Below are positions 43,916 through 55,700 of a stretch of DNA of 64,000 nucleotides, piece after piece. Source of the DNA: Straminergon stramineum (Eukaryota > Streptophyta > Bryopsida > Hypnales > Calliergonaceae); assembly GCA_963920665.1 (NCBI GenBank), contig OY987265.1, forward strand, positions 19,225,001 through 19,289,000. Direction: 5' to 3'. The position numbers and the translations under genes were made by a program. The first letter of the stretch is position 1. Each line of letters starts with the position of its first letter. The notes beneath the pieces were generated by a model, which was not told the origin of the DNA, did not search any database, and worked only from the letters and a program-made list of their open reading frames with translations.

Positions 43916-46900
43916 ATGGTGGCCATGGTCGCCTCCGCTGCAATGGCCTCGTCGATTCGAGCCACACTTTCCATCAGTAGTAGTACGAGTAGTAGGATTC
44001 ACGTCGTGTTGGCTTCGCCTGTGGAGGCTTCTGCTACGACCGACAGAAAGGGGCTTTGCCAAGCAAGGACGACGCCCGGGAAGCTGAGGACATCGGGTTC
44101 CAGAAGGCAAGCCCTGGTGGTCTCGGCGATGAGCAGGAGAGAATCCGCTAATGTGCAAGGTCTGCAGCTGTTGGTTCCTCATTTTTTGGGTTTATAATTG
44201 AATTTGGGTTACAATTTTAGTGAGACAGTCTAAATCAGCAGTTCGTGACATTCTTTTCTATCGATGTTCTTGTTAGCCAATGGATAAGGATTCGGATGCG
44301 CAAAAGAAGTCGTTTTCTGGAGAAGGGATGCGAAAGATACGAAGGTTTGAGATTTTATTGGCAGCTGTGAATTAGTCTCACTCTGCTTATTGTGTTACCA
44401 GTGAAAAGGAGAGAATAATGTAGGGGGGGCACAGAAAATCTCCAGAGTTTTTTATCATCAGATTGGTTAAATTGTTATCGATATTCTTGTAAGCAAGTGT
44501 AAAGGATTGGGACGCATAAAAGAATTCGTTATTGGGGTAAGGTATGCAATGATATGAAGGTTCAAGATTGTATCGGCAGCTGAGATTTATTCTCACTGTG
44601 CTATTTGTGTTACCAGTGAAAGTGAGTGAATAATGTAGGGGGGCACAGAAATTTACAGAGTTTCTTATGATCAGATTGGTCAAATTTGATCTATGTTCCT
44701 GTAAGCAAATGAGTAAGGATTCAAATGCACCGAAGAATGCGTTATTGGGGTAAGATATTTTGCAACGATATGAAGGGTATAAGGTTGTCTTGGTGAAACC
44801 GATGTTTACGCGATTTATATCCTCTTAATCAATATGTGTCCGTTGTGAAGATTTTAAGGTAGTGATTGACGATTAGGTGTGTTCTTTTTTTATTGAAATT
44901 ATATAGTTTGGACCGTGATTTTCTTTGTTTTGTTGTGTGTTAGTTGAGGAGTTGTCTCTCGAAAGTGCACGGAAGGACGTGCTCGGTGCTTTATCCCAAA
45001 TCATAGACCCTGATTTTGGAACAGACATAGTTTCATGCGGGTTTGTCAAGGAGCTCTCCATTGAGGAAGCCACTGGCCAGGTATTGATACCCTAAATTGC
45101 CATTTTGGCTACACAGCATTGTTCGTATTATTAGACTGAGATCCAGATTTTCTTGTTGGCAAATGATCGAGGGTTCCAGTGCACCTAAGAAATGCTTCAT
45201 TCGGCTAATGTATGCAAAAACTTACGAAAAGTTACAGATTTATTTGATCATGTTCAAAAAATTGCCACTTGATCAGATGTTGAGTTGGTGTACATCTTTT
45301 AAATTATTATTTACATTATTGTCTAAGGTTTTAGGTTGGCGCTTTCGGGCTCCTGGCGACTATGGGTGCCTCTGTCTTATGGTGTCTGAGAACAGTCTAG
45401 GAATGTTCTGGCTTTCTATCTCAGTATCTACATTTTGAACTTCTTTGCAACGTCTTACAATTTCGCTTAGAAGGAGGTTGCAGCTTGACACTGTTTTCTT
45501 TATTATGAATCGAGAAGAACGCAAAACTTACCTGCGAAATTCTATAAATGAGAATCTGAAATATCCAACCATTCTTCTTCGTAAACTAGACTTTACCCTT
45601 TCCTTTCTGGAAGCTCACCAGACTTGAAATGTCCCTTTCTTGAAATAGTGGAGTGGCGAATATGCTTGCATTTATGTTTAGATCGGCTACTGTACCTCAA
45701 GTTTACTTTGGTGGATGTTTGAAAGGGAAGGTAATTGGAAGGGATCTTCGAAGACATGCATTACTTTTCACATTTATTGCCCAATGTACAATTTTTGAAA
45801 GCATTCCAGTTGTATTGGTAAAGAATTTGGTGCTGGAGTGAATGAGTTTGAGCAATGCGTTTGAGTTGAGTTATTGGGGACTCAGAGAATCGAATCCCTT
45901 GCAGGTCTCATTTCAGCTGGAGCTTACCACTCCTGCGTGCCCAGTGAAGGACATGGTATGCACCTCACATGAATCAACTTGTAGTATTTTTTTAGGTGAA
46001 CTGGACTCTTTTGCGATTTTGTTGACATTTCTGTGCTGTTGGGTATATTGACCTAGACGTTTGGTGAGTTCAGTTTGAGCAACAAGCCAAGGAGAAAGTG
46101 TCAGCAATAGCATGGGTGAAGGGAGTTGCTGTGAAAATGACTGCACAACCTGCCAAGCCGCTTATTGCCGACGATGTTCCTGCTGGCCTGAAAAAAGTTT
46201 CTAACATTGTTGCGGTGTCCAGTTGCAAGGTAGGTGAACATTTGGATTCAGAGATCCCAAACTTGTTTTTTGCTCAATCTGCTAAATGTGCTAAAAATTC
46301 AGATTTAACTCTGGTATTCACATTCTTTGTCGCCTTGAGTTTCTTTTGGTAGAGGTTTTGCTAAAGTTAGCCGCATTTGTGAACGCTGCTTGGATTTTAG
46401 GCTACAACTAAATTGAATTTCTTCTGACTCTCAAAGTTTCCGAAGAAAACATTCTTGCTTCCAGTACCTGTATGGGTATCACTTTACTCAATATTCACAA
46501 TGCGTTATAGGATTCGGGTCATTTTTATGTCAGTCAGCATATTTGACAGTTTCCTTATTCAGGGTGGAGTCGGGAAATCAACAGTGGCAGTGAACCTCGC
46601 ATATTCACTGGCGCAAATGGGTGCAAGGGTTGGCATTTTTGATGCCGATATTTATGGACCCAGCCTCCCAACCATGGTGTCACCGGAGGTCCGCGTGTTG
46701 CAGATGGTAAGTACATAACCCAAGAAATATAACAGTTCCAGCACTAAAAACGGTACTGTTTCTAGAAGACACTCTAATTATTTTATGTAGTATTTTCCTA
46801 CTAGAAATTATTTGATTAGTCTCTAAGTCTCTTTGGGTTCTCTTGAAGCTCATTGTTGGACACTGCGTTTGTGGTTCAGAAGAATTAATTTTTTCTTGAT

Positions 46901-49900
46901 GCTTCAATTTTATCTTCACGTTGCAGAATCCAGAGACAAGGTCAATTATACCAACGGAGTACCTAGGAGTGAAACTGGTTTCATTTGGCTACGCTGGCCA
47001 GGGTAGTGCTATTATGAGGGGTCCAATGGTCTCTGGTGTTATAAATCAATTCCTTACTACCACGGACTGGTACGAGTGTCTGTCAACCCACCAGTAACTA
47101 TTTTCTGTTGTTACTTTTATTCTGAAATGCCTTACCTTTAGTTCTATTTGGAAGCTGAAGACGAGTGGAATGGGTTGCAGGGGCGAGTTGGACTACTTGG
47201 TGATTGACATGCCACCTGGTACGGGAGATATTCAGTTGACGTTATGCCAGGTTGGAATCATTAGCAAGAGACTCTTTTGAATCAATTTGCGAGAATTTTA
47301 GAAAGTTTGAGTGAGAAAGAGCGGTATGATTGGAATTGGTTTGGTATGTCTTGAGATTTTCGATGTAATTATTCGATCTATCTCTGTTACTGATCTTTTC
47401 TCTCATCTCGTGTTTGATCCTCAGGTGGTGCCCTTAACAGCAGCTGTCATAGTTACGACACCTCAGAAGCTGGCATTTATTGATGTAGCAAAGGGAGTTC
47501 GCATGTTCTCAAAACTTAAGGTTGTGGTTTTCTTCATTTCAGCGTTCAGTGAATCTGTGTGCCTAAACCTGTAAAGCCCTAAAATGCTCAAATTGGGCCT
47601 AATGTTTTTCTGCATTTTTGAATAGGATATATCATGCATTATATAAGAAATTTAAGGCGTTCATGACAGTAAATGGCTAGAGGCATAATATTCTGTAGAC
47701 GTCAAACTCTTCCCCTAAAGGAGCAAGGAGTCCACTTTGGGCTTTTTGAGAACTCGAGCAGCCTCTATTGACTTCATAATCTGAAATTTTTGCATGAAAT
47801 TTGTAGGATGGATGATCATCATCCTAATCTACATGTGAAGCGTTGTTTCACGTCATTCTGATGAATATTGCAATAGTTAGTAGGCGTTTTAAAATTTCAA
47901 TGTCAAACTGGGAAGCCAAAAATATATTCTATAAGAAGATTAATTAATGTTTTTGGATTGTATAGACTGATACCTACTCAAAAACATTTGAACCACTCAA
48001 TTCCGAATAATGATTTGTCAAAAAAGTCATAAATCCTTGGTCCTTGGTCTTGAGCCTCTTTGAAGAATGGATGTTGTCTTTCCCTCGCAGGTTCCATGTA
48101 TTGCCGTAGTGGAGAATATGTGTTTCTTTGAAGGGGATGATAAGCGCTACTACCCATTCGGACAAGGTTCGGGTGCTCAGGTATCACTGACATTCCAAGA
48201 ATTCTCACTGGTTATAGTATCATTGATGTTGCATTATTTTCTTCATGGCGCACATGCATGCTTTGTGATTACAACCTAGAAATAGTATAGATCAATATGG
48301 GAAAGTTTCATAGTGTTGGTAGATGTGCAAGGATTTGGTTTTCCTTGAACTGATAGTGATCCGGATATTGTATGAATAGGTAGTGCAGCAGTTCGGCATC
48401 CCAAATCTGTTCGAGCTTCCCATCAGACCGGAAGTAAGTTCTTTCTGTTGAATTTATCTCTGTTCATTCATTGCTGTTCGTCTACAACATTTTAGAGAAC
48501 ATTTATGACAGCCTTTGATTTCAAGATGAGAAGGAATCCTTGACACCTTGAATTACAAAGTCGAGCTGAGTGAGAGGTACTGAAGCCAATGAATCATTGT
48601 CTTCACATTTGAGAATATTTAAATTTTGTTTTGATTTGCTATGAATTGGCCCGGATTTGCTCTTTCTTAGTTGGCACTGTTCTCCAATGTTCCATTCCAC
48701 TACTACTGGAGAATATTACGTCTTGTAAACCTGTGGTGCACAAGTTTTGAATTGTGTCAGTGGAGACTGTGGCACTAGAACAACCCACGACTTTTTCCGT
48801 TCCGGATTGAAACCATTGTTAATTGTGTTCCGTTTCTGGCATTTTGCAGCTCTCCGCTTCTGGAGATACTGGTAACCCAGAAGTAGTTGTGGATCCGCAA
48901 GGCCAAGTCGCAAATATCTTCTCCAACATTGGTGTCTGTGTGGTACAACAATGTGCCAAGCTTCGTCAGCAAGGTAAATAATCACTTCTCTCTAGCGAGG
49001 CTTACCGCACTAGAGGAAAATTTAATGAACTGGCAACATGTAATTGGTCCATTAGAGCAAGTGGCTATCACAAAATGAATTGAAAGTGAGGATGCGAAAG
49101 TTCTTCCATGCACTGTTGTGTGGAAGTTCATGAAATAGGCTGGTGGAGGTGGTGTTGCTTTGCCTTTCTTTTGTGGGTTAATGCTCGTCTTTCAAATGAA
49201 TTCTTATGGGATCCAACCTTGAATTGGGAATGAGGCTTGGCCAGGCAGCTCACATGAAATTCTTTTGGATGCTGACATATTTTTCACCTGCAGTGTCAAC
49301 AGCAGTGATGTATGATAAGTCCATCAATGCCATTCGGGTCAAGGTTCCTGGAACAACGGAAGAGTTTTTATTGCACCCTGCTACTGTTCGCCGAAATGAT
49401 AGATCCGCCAGAAGCATTGTATGTTTTATTTTTCCATTTTACACTTTTGGTGTATAGATACTACAGTAGAAGCCAGTTTGAGGACGTGTGCTTATGTTCA
49501 TGAAGTGAGAAAAAACAGTGCTTAGGAATGGACTAGATAATGCTCAAGATTTGGGAGGTTTGAGAGGATTAAGAGCATCCAGATTTGTCTTTTCAGTTGA
49601 TTTAAGGACTCAGATCAAGGAGAGGGATTTTGAATTACAATTCTCTTTTCACTAGCCAATGACATGGTTGCTTTGAACTCCTTACTTGCCATAAATTTGT
49701 TGTGATCTAGTTTGTTCTTGTGGATGCAGGATGAGTGGTCAGGTGAACAAAAGTTGCGGTACAGTGATGTTGTCGAGACTATTGAGCCAGAGAGCATAAG
49801 ACCCATGGGCAACTATGCTGTTGCCATCAACTGGCCTGATGGTTTCAGTCAGGTGACTATCAACCCCTGAATGCCAATATAAAGTGCACTTTGGAAGCTA

Positions 49901-50362
49901 CTAGTTGATAATTGTAACATCTACTACATATTTTTATTGCTCAAAAATGTCAGACATGATTTCTTCTTTCCATTGATACATTTTGCTAAGCTTCTTAAAT
50001 AATTAATTCCAACTCCTATAGATATAGAAGTGGCCACTTTTGGTCATTTCGGCACTTAGAGATTAACCCTCGAAATAAAAATAGATATGGAACTTTGGAA
50101 GTTAACAACTAATTATAGTACCTTTCAAGGAAAGTTTTTAATTTATTTAATGCAACTACCCCCAATTGCCTGATGTCTCATGAGGTACTGGTCTTCCTTA
50201 TTTTGATTGCAGATTGCTCCATATGACCAATTAGCGGCACTGGAGCGACTGGTTGATGTTCCTGAGGCTGTTCCCATTCCTGAAAATACTGTTGCTAGTA
50301 GTGATTCCCCTGTTAAAGATGCTGGAGCAGCAGCCATACTGAGGCATGCCAGGAGATTGTAA
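43916..50362 (+). CDS. HCF101: HCF101, chloroplast Fe-S cluster scaffold (MRP/NBP35-type P-loop ATPase)
   Basis: In Arabidopsis HCF101 assembles and delivers 4Fe-4S clusters in the stroma and is needed for photosystem I. Exons: 43916-44159, 44944-45080, 45905-45955, 46074-46229, 46563-46706, 46927-47069, 47181-47250, 47425-47520, 48091-48180, 48380-48433, 48850-48973, 49294-49418, 49730-49852 and 50213-50362. All phases join, giving 568 aa. Residues 1-81 are Ser/Arg-rich, a chloroplast transit peptide with a likely cut near VVSA. A MIP18/DUF59 domain follows (about 83-165, including [14 protein letters not shown] and [10 protein letters not shown]). The ATPase domain begins with the deviant Walker A KGGVGKST (196-203), then [20 protein letters not shown] and the ENMC segment (one Cys rather than a CxxC pair). 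The C-terminal DUF971-like domain contains [12 protein letters not shown] and [14 protein letters not shown]. The first donor (GTCTGC) is non-canonical beyond GT, so the exon 1 end is the least certain junction. Confidence 0.93.
44255..45235 (+). repeat. ~200-bp intronic repeats in HCF101 introns 1 and 2
   Basis: Three head-to-tail copies in intron 1 (about 44255-44450, 44450-44660 and 44660-44810) share atcgatattcttgtaagcaa, gaattcgttattgggg-like, gtgttaccagtgaaa and aatgtagggggg blocks. A more diverged copy lies in intron 2 (about 45110-45235), on the other side of exon 2. Confidence 0.65.
49860..50066. mobile_element. Decayed short TTAA-type element in HCF101 intron 13
   Basis: The left end reads TCAACCCCTGAATGCCAA and the right end, inward, TTAATCTCTAAGTGCCGAAA. 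These resemble the CCCCTAAATGCCC inverted repeat with several changes each. The 207-bp unit begins eight bases after the intron 13 donor. It is a weaker case than the intergenic copies. Confidence 0.35.
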
Positions 50363-51104
50363 ACTTGATTTTCTTTGTAGAAAATCAAGATGTAACATAG
50401 ATTTATTTTTTCTCCCTCAACTCATATGTCATATGTCCGTGACACATATTACTGTCTTTTTGGCAGGGAGATTTATAGCACCCTATCTGGACTTCGGAAC
50501 AGCAATGCCCTAAGTTTATGTATGAACAAATGAAACATGTGAAACCTATACTTTCTGTCAGACCATTGATGCAATGTAGAGAACTGCTCAAGATGGTCAT
50601 GGTTCTGTTTGTTAACTGGTACCGGAGCATGCTCACAAAATCAAAAAAATTCTTCATCCAAAATCCCTGGATCAGCAATGAAACCATGCAAGTGATCTGA
50701 GAGTTTTTGAGGTCCTCTGATAATTCTCCATCAACAGTAAGTTTCTCCATAAATGAGTTATTGGTTTCATCTTCCCATAATATTCAAATTTTTTGCTTTC
50801 AAACTTCAACTTTATACTAGTCAATTTTCATTCAAACAATTTTTTTTAATGGTTGGAATCCTGTAATGATAAAAAAAAAAAGATTTAGTTCTGAAAGTAA
50901 TGGTTTACTCTTCTATACATCTTTGGTAGGAATTGACATAGATATCAATGTACCCATTAATGCCCAAAATCCTGTTTTGAACTTTTACACTTTTGCTTAT
51001 ATTTTAGAACAAATAATTATATTATTATTTATGTCCATTTCATCAAATTGTTTGTAAAGAAAGGTAATCTTTTAGAGACACTTTTAGGTGTTAGCATCCA
51101 TACC
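50363..51104. other. 3' flank of HCF101 and AT-rich DNA
   Basis: This is the probable 3' untranslated region followed by AT-rich sequence without a supportable gene. Confidence 0.4.
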
Positions 51105-51355
51105 TTTAGTTAGTTAGTTAGTTTGTTTGTTTTGTTTGTTACGTTGAGATCTCATGGATCGTGCATCCTCCAGTTGTGTTCTTGGTACCATCAGAAAGCC
51201 TTTAGCAAGAAGGGGTGCACGGGCTTTGTTTTGTGGTGTTTGGATCTACGATGTGAAAGTTATTGAATTTCAAAGTTATTATGAACAAAAAAATTAGAAA
51301 AATACTTTTACATTTATTTTGACTATGGCAACGGTTTAGGGCACACTAGTCCTTA
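51105..51355 (+). repeat. Dispersed family R2, full-length reference copy
   Basis: This is the most complete copy. It starts with a ttagttagttag/tttgtttgttttg run, then gttacgttgagatctcatgg, a cctccagttgtgt block, ggtaccatcagaaagcc, aagaaggggtgcac, a ttgttttgtggtgtttgga block and gaaagttattgaatttcaaa. It ends tttattttgactatggcaac and gggcacactag. There is no coding frame. Length and tail are compatible with a SINE or MITE remnant, but no promoter boxes or terminal repeats were identified. Confidence 0.65.
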
Positions 51356-52766
51356 TTTGAAGGTTCCAAATGTGAAAATGTCAGTCTCCTATTGAGCACT
51401 TGAGTTGGTGATCAAAGTTGCAATCTAGATGTGTTGCTATTTAGGCATCACTTTCAAGTGCTTGAAGGTTCCAAATGTGATGTCTCCTGTAGAATCCATA
51501 ACCAATTGTAGGAGTCTATTGCATGTTGCTTTTGAAAATTCATAACATATTCCCCAAGGAAGAGAAGATTCTGATTCTACATACAACATATTAACCTACA
51601 ATGTGTTTATTTGGTTGAATATAATTTTCCTTGATGGGACAACACATAAGAAGCCTATAAACATCCAAATTCTAATTCCGCCTCCATATATATGTAGTGT
51701 ACATTTTTTTATCTAGAATATATACCATGAATACATGAGGGTAGAATTGCAAAGGAGTTGATAGTAGGTTGGTTTACCTTATTGACCACTGTAGCCTAAG
51801 GTTGCCTTTGGCATAATTTTGTGGAATAATTATTTTAAATTGGAAGGATTGATTCACCGATTTAAAAAAAAAATTATCAATAAAATATTTAGCAATTAAT
51901 AAATATTAAAAAAAAAATTTGACAACCTTTCAAATAATCTTGGAAGTTGAACGAATTTCCTACATTGCATAGGAGAATGATAGTCATGTTTTGACTGAAC
52001 TCATTATTCATCCTAGTGCTCCTAGTTTGTAGTAAAGTTAGAGGAATGAGTTTGAATTCTTTGTTAATTAGTAGACATGTCTTGGAATCAAACTCTACAC
52101 ATATCTTTTCCAACATTTTGACTTTCTTGAAATTTAATTTTCCTTGGATTCAGCAAAGTGGCTTATTCATTTCCAAAATTATTAGTCTTAAAAAAAATTT
52201 GATTATTTTTCGCTGAAGGTGACTTCAGTGCCAAGGCAGCAATTCACAGTGATATTATTTGTTGTCCATGCCCACCCATGACTGTGTGACGCACTGCACG
52301 GCATATCTAAAATCCATTAGCCTGGACATCCATCCCCAAACCATGTCCATCGTCATCCACGGCATCAGTCCCTAAACGACGGAGTCCGTCCGTCCTGTCT
52401 GTAGACATTCATCCATTCCCAAGCCCCATGCCCCGGCGGCCATGCCCATGGAAACTCATCCATGGCCTCATCCGCGGCCATGGGCGTCCTTCATGATGCA
52501 TCCATTCAAGCAGGACATGGGCGGGCAAGGGAGCGCAAGCGCCAGTAGCCAGCAGTCAGAGGAGTGGTCGGGTGTGAGTGACCTAGCGGCTGGAAACACC
52601 GAGTGCGTTTCGAACAACAACCACAGTAGTAGGAGTTGCGAAGCAGGACTTTAGGGAACCGAATTGCGCCTTAGCGCCCTCCCGATTGTCGTCGCCACGA
52701 ATTGCATCACAATCTCCTGAAGGAGCCCTTCCGAACGACCCCTGGCACTTGGGGAGGCGTCTGGGG
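51356..52766 (+). promoter_or_regulatory. Intergenic DNA, then GC-rich promoter and leader of DCAF1
   Basis: AT-rich DNA without a gene extends to about 52215. From there composition becomes GC-rich, with repeated ccatccattc and ggccatgg phrases. This is the likely promoter and 5' leader of the gene starting at 52767. Upstream ATG codons in the leader (for example 52442) open short frames. Confidence 0.4.
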
Positions 52767-55700
52767 ATGGCGGAGGAGGGCGGGGGAGCTCCCCCCGCAG
52801 CAGAGGGGGCAGACGTTGCAGGGATTTACCGCGAGGCTGCTGCTGCTGCTGCTGTGGCTGTGGCTGCGGCCGTGGCCGTAGTTTCGACCACCAGTAATGC
52901 TACCACGGGGGCCGCGGAGGATTTGGTGCAGAAAGCCCGCGGCCTCATGCGCCGGATCGTCACAGAGCGCGCCTCGCCTAATCCTTCGCTCTTGCATGCG
53001 CTCGCGGCTATTCTGGAGCAGGAAGAGTCCAGGTCAGCGTTTTGAATTTCGCATTTTGGCTTGAGCTCAGGAGAATTGAGCGAGAATTTTTTGGTGATAC
53101 TCCTCGGCAGCTTAGAGTTTCGTGGTTTTTAGGTTCACGGGGATCGTTCATAGCTGCGCTGGATCTCTCAGTCGAATTTCGAGTGTTTACTTTCGGGACT
53201 CCATGATTGTCGTTTTTGGACGGGATTCCTCCCTTGGAGTTTAGGTTTTCGATACTTGGAGTTGCAATTCCGTAGAGTGCGGCTAGATCGTCAAATTAGG
53301 ATAGCGAGGACTGATTTTTTAGCTGTGTGATGAAGTCTCTGTTTTTTAGGGTTTGAAGAGTCAGGGGAACAGGAGCCAGCAGAGGCCGCGGTGCTTTGTG
53401 GTGTAGAATTTTACGTCTTTGAGGGTGACGGGATTGTTCGTAGCTGTGTTGGATCTCCTAATCGAATTCTGAGTGTTTAGTTTTGGGACTGGATGATGGA
53501 GGATTTCCTTGCATGGAGGTTACGTTTTGGAAATTGGGAGTGTAGACTTTCGTAGAGCAGAATAGATCGTCGAATTATGATAGCGAGGACTGATATTGAG
53601 CTTGGTGATGAGTCTTTGTATTTTAGGTTTTTAAGGAGTGCAGGGAACAGGGCTAGTATTGATCCTATGGCCTGGCTTTTGCAGGTATGAACAGCATACT
53701 GGTCATCCATATTCCAACAATTCACGATCGTCGCACATGATCGGTCGACTCGTGAACTTGATCAGGGTAAATTCAGTGGACGGAGTTGTTATTTTTGCGT
53801 GTTTTAGGTTACTTACAGTCAAGTAGACTGCATTGATTTGTCATTAGCAATTTTTGGCAGCAGTAAGACTTGACGCAATGTAGAGTTTTGGTACTCTGGA
53901 GCTGCCTTTACGGTCTATGTTCCAATCCAATTTGAAAATGTAATGTGCTTCTACAGTCAGTTCATCAAACGCTTGAAGAGATTGCAGAAGCCACTGCTTA
54001 CCGTGCTTGATTAGGGGTCTTTATTCACTTCTGAAGGATAGGGCCTGGTTAGGGTTTACTTGGGTTGACAGCGATTAGAATATATGGGTGCGAGGGTTTG
54101 CAAACGTCTTGGGCATACCAGTTGAGCTTGGCTAATCTATAATGCCTTGTGCAAATTCAGGAGGATGATGATTTTTTTGAGCTGCTGTCATCTAGATTAT
54201 TGGTGGAGCCAGTGCATTCTACAAAGATTCGTGCAGCTGCGGTGAGGCTGCTACTTGCATGCGTTTCTAGCTGGATGGTGAGTACTGTGTCACTTGATTA
54301 CACTTCAAAATACCGCTTTTGCAACGTTCTACAGAATCAGTAAGTGTTGTGTTGCTGTGATTGTAAGTAAAGGCGGCGGCGTCTTGCATGTCACTGAGGA
54401 AACCTGGAGATGACATGACCGAGTTGACTTGAGAGTCTGTTATAAATCTCTGTTTTCTTTTCGTTTTCTGCATGCAGTATCCTCATGTGTTTGAAGAAGA
54501 GGTTCTTTTGAATATCAAGCGGTGGGTAATTGAGGACACTCTGAAAGACGTAGCAAACAGCAGGGCATCTAGGAGCAAGAGCACCAAGGATGCTGATGCA
54601 GTTGATCGTGAGATGTTGAGAACCTATTCTACTGGCCTCCTCGCAGTAGCTCTGGGAGGGTACGGAAGTGCTAATCCCTCCTTTTGTTGTTTGGTTTCTA
54701 CTTCTAGTGGCCAATCAACGGAGTCGTCTTCATTGCAGTTCGACTTCAATTAACGATTCCTTTTCCCGGTTTGATCGATTCTGTACATTCAATGGACAAA
54801 CAAGTCATGGTGTTTGAAAGTCAGGTTTTTATTCACAGTACTAGAATTCCCGAGTGTAACTTTGTTTGTTTTTGCGCGCAGGTCAGATGTAGTGGAAGAT
54901 GTACTGACGACGGGTATGGTAGGTCAACTTATGCACTACCTCCGCGTTCGTGTCCTAGGAGATTCATCTGCGGAGGCAAGTACTGAGACTAAGCCAAGCG
55001 TAGTGATGAGTGGAAATAGGGGAAGGGATGAAGCTAGAGGTCGAGTTAGGCCACTATTAGATGTTTCAAGAATGGAAGATCTTCGTGTTTCCGAAAAGGT
55101 ATCTGATGAACAACCGGCAGAAAGGACTGGTGAGAGGATGTCTGATGCGAAAGGAAAGAGAAGGGATAGTGAGGATGGTGTTCAGGAGGACACTGAGAAT
55201 TTAGAAGGAACTCCGGATTTAAGTCTATGTACATATGACGCTGATGAGGATGGGGACGAGTGGATGAACGAGGATAAGAGGCGTAGGAAAGATAGACGAG
55301 AAGCTAAAACCAGGACAACGGAGTGGTTAAATAGTACTCGACCACTGCCGGAAGATGAAAATGAAGAGATAGGTAGAGCGGAGCCCTCGAAACGCAGGAT
55401 TGACGTTCACCGAGGAGGAGGGAAAGGCAGAGGTAGAGGAAGATCGGCTGATGGCACCTTGGAGTTGGAAAGAGGCCAAGTATCTGCTCCTACATCAGCT
55501 CGCAAGGAAACTGTGACGAAGAGCAGGGGATTACCTACAGATAAAAATAGCACAGTAGTAGAAACTGATGGAAGAGTGAAGGAAGATAGTGATTCAGAGA
55601 AAGAGGAACTTCAATGTTTTATGATTGGTAATGTGGACATCTCATTGGCTATGCGGAAGGCTAAGCGGGCAGCTCAGGCTGAAGCGAGAACAGAAAATGC

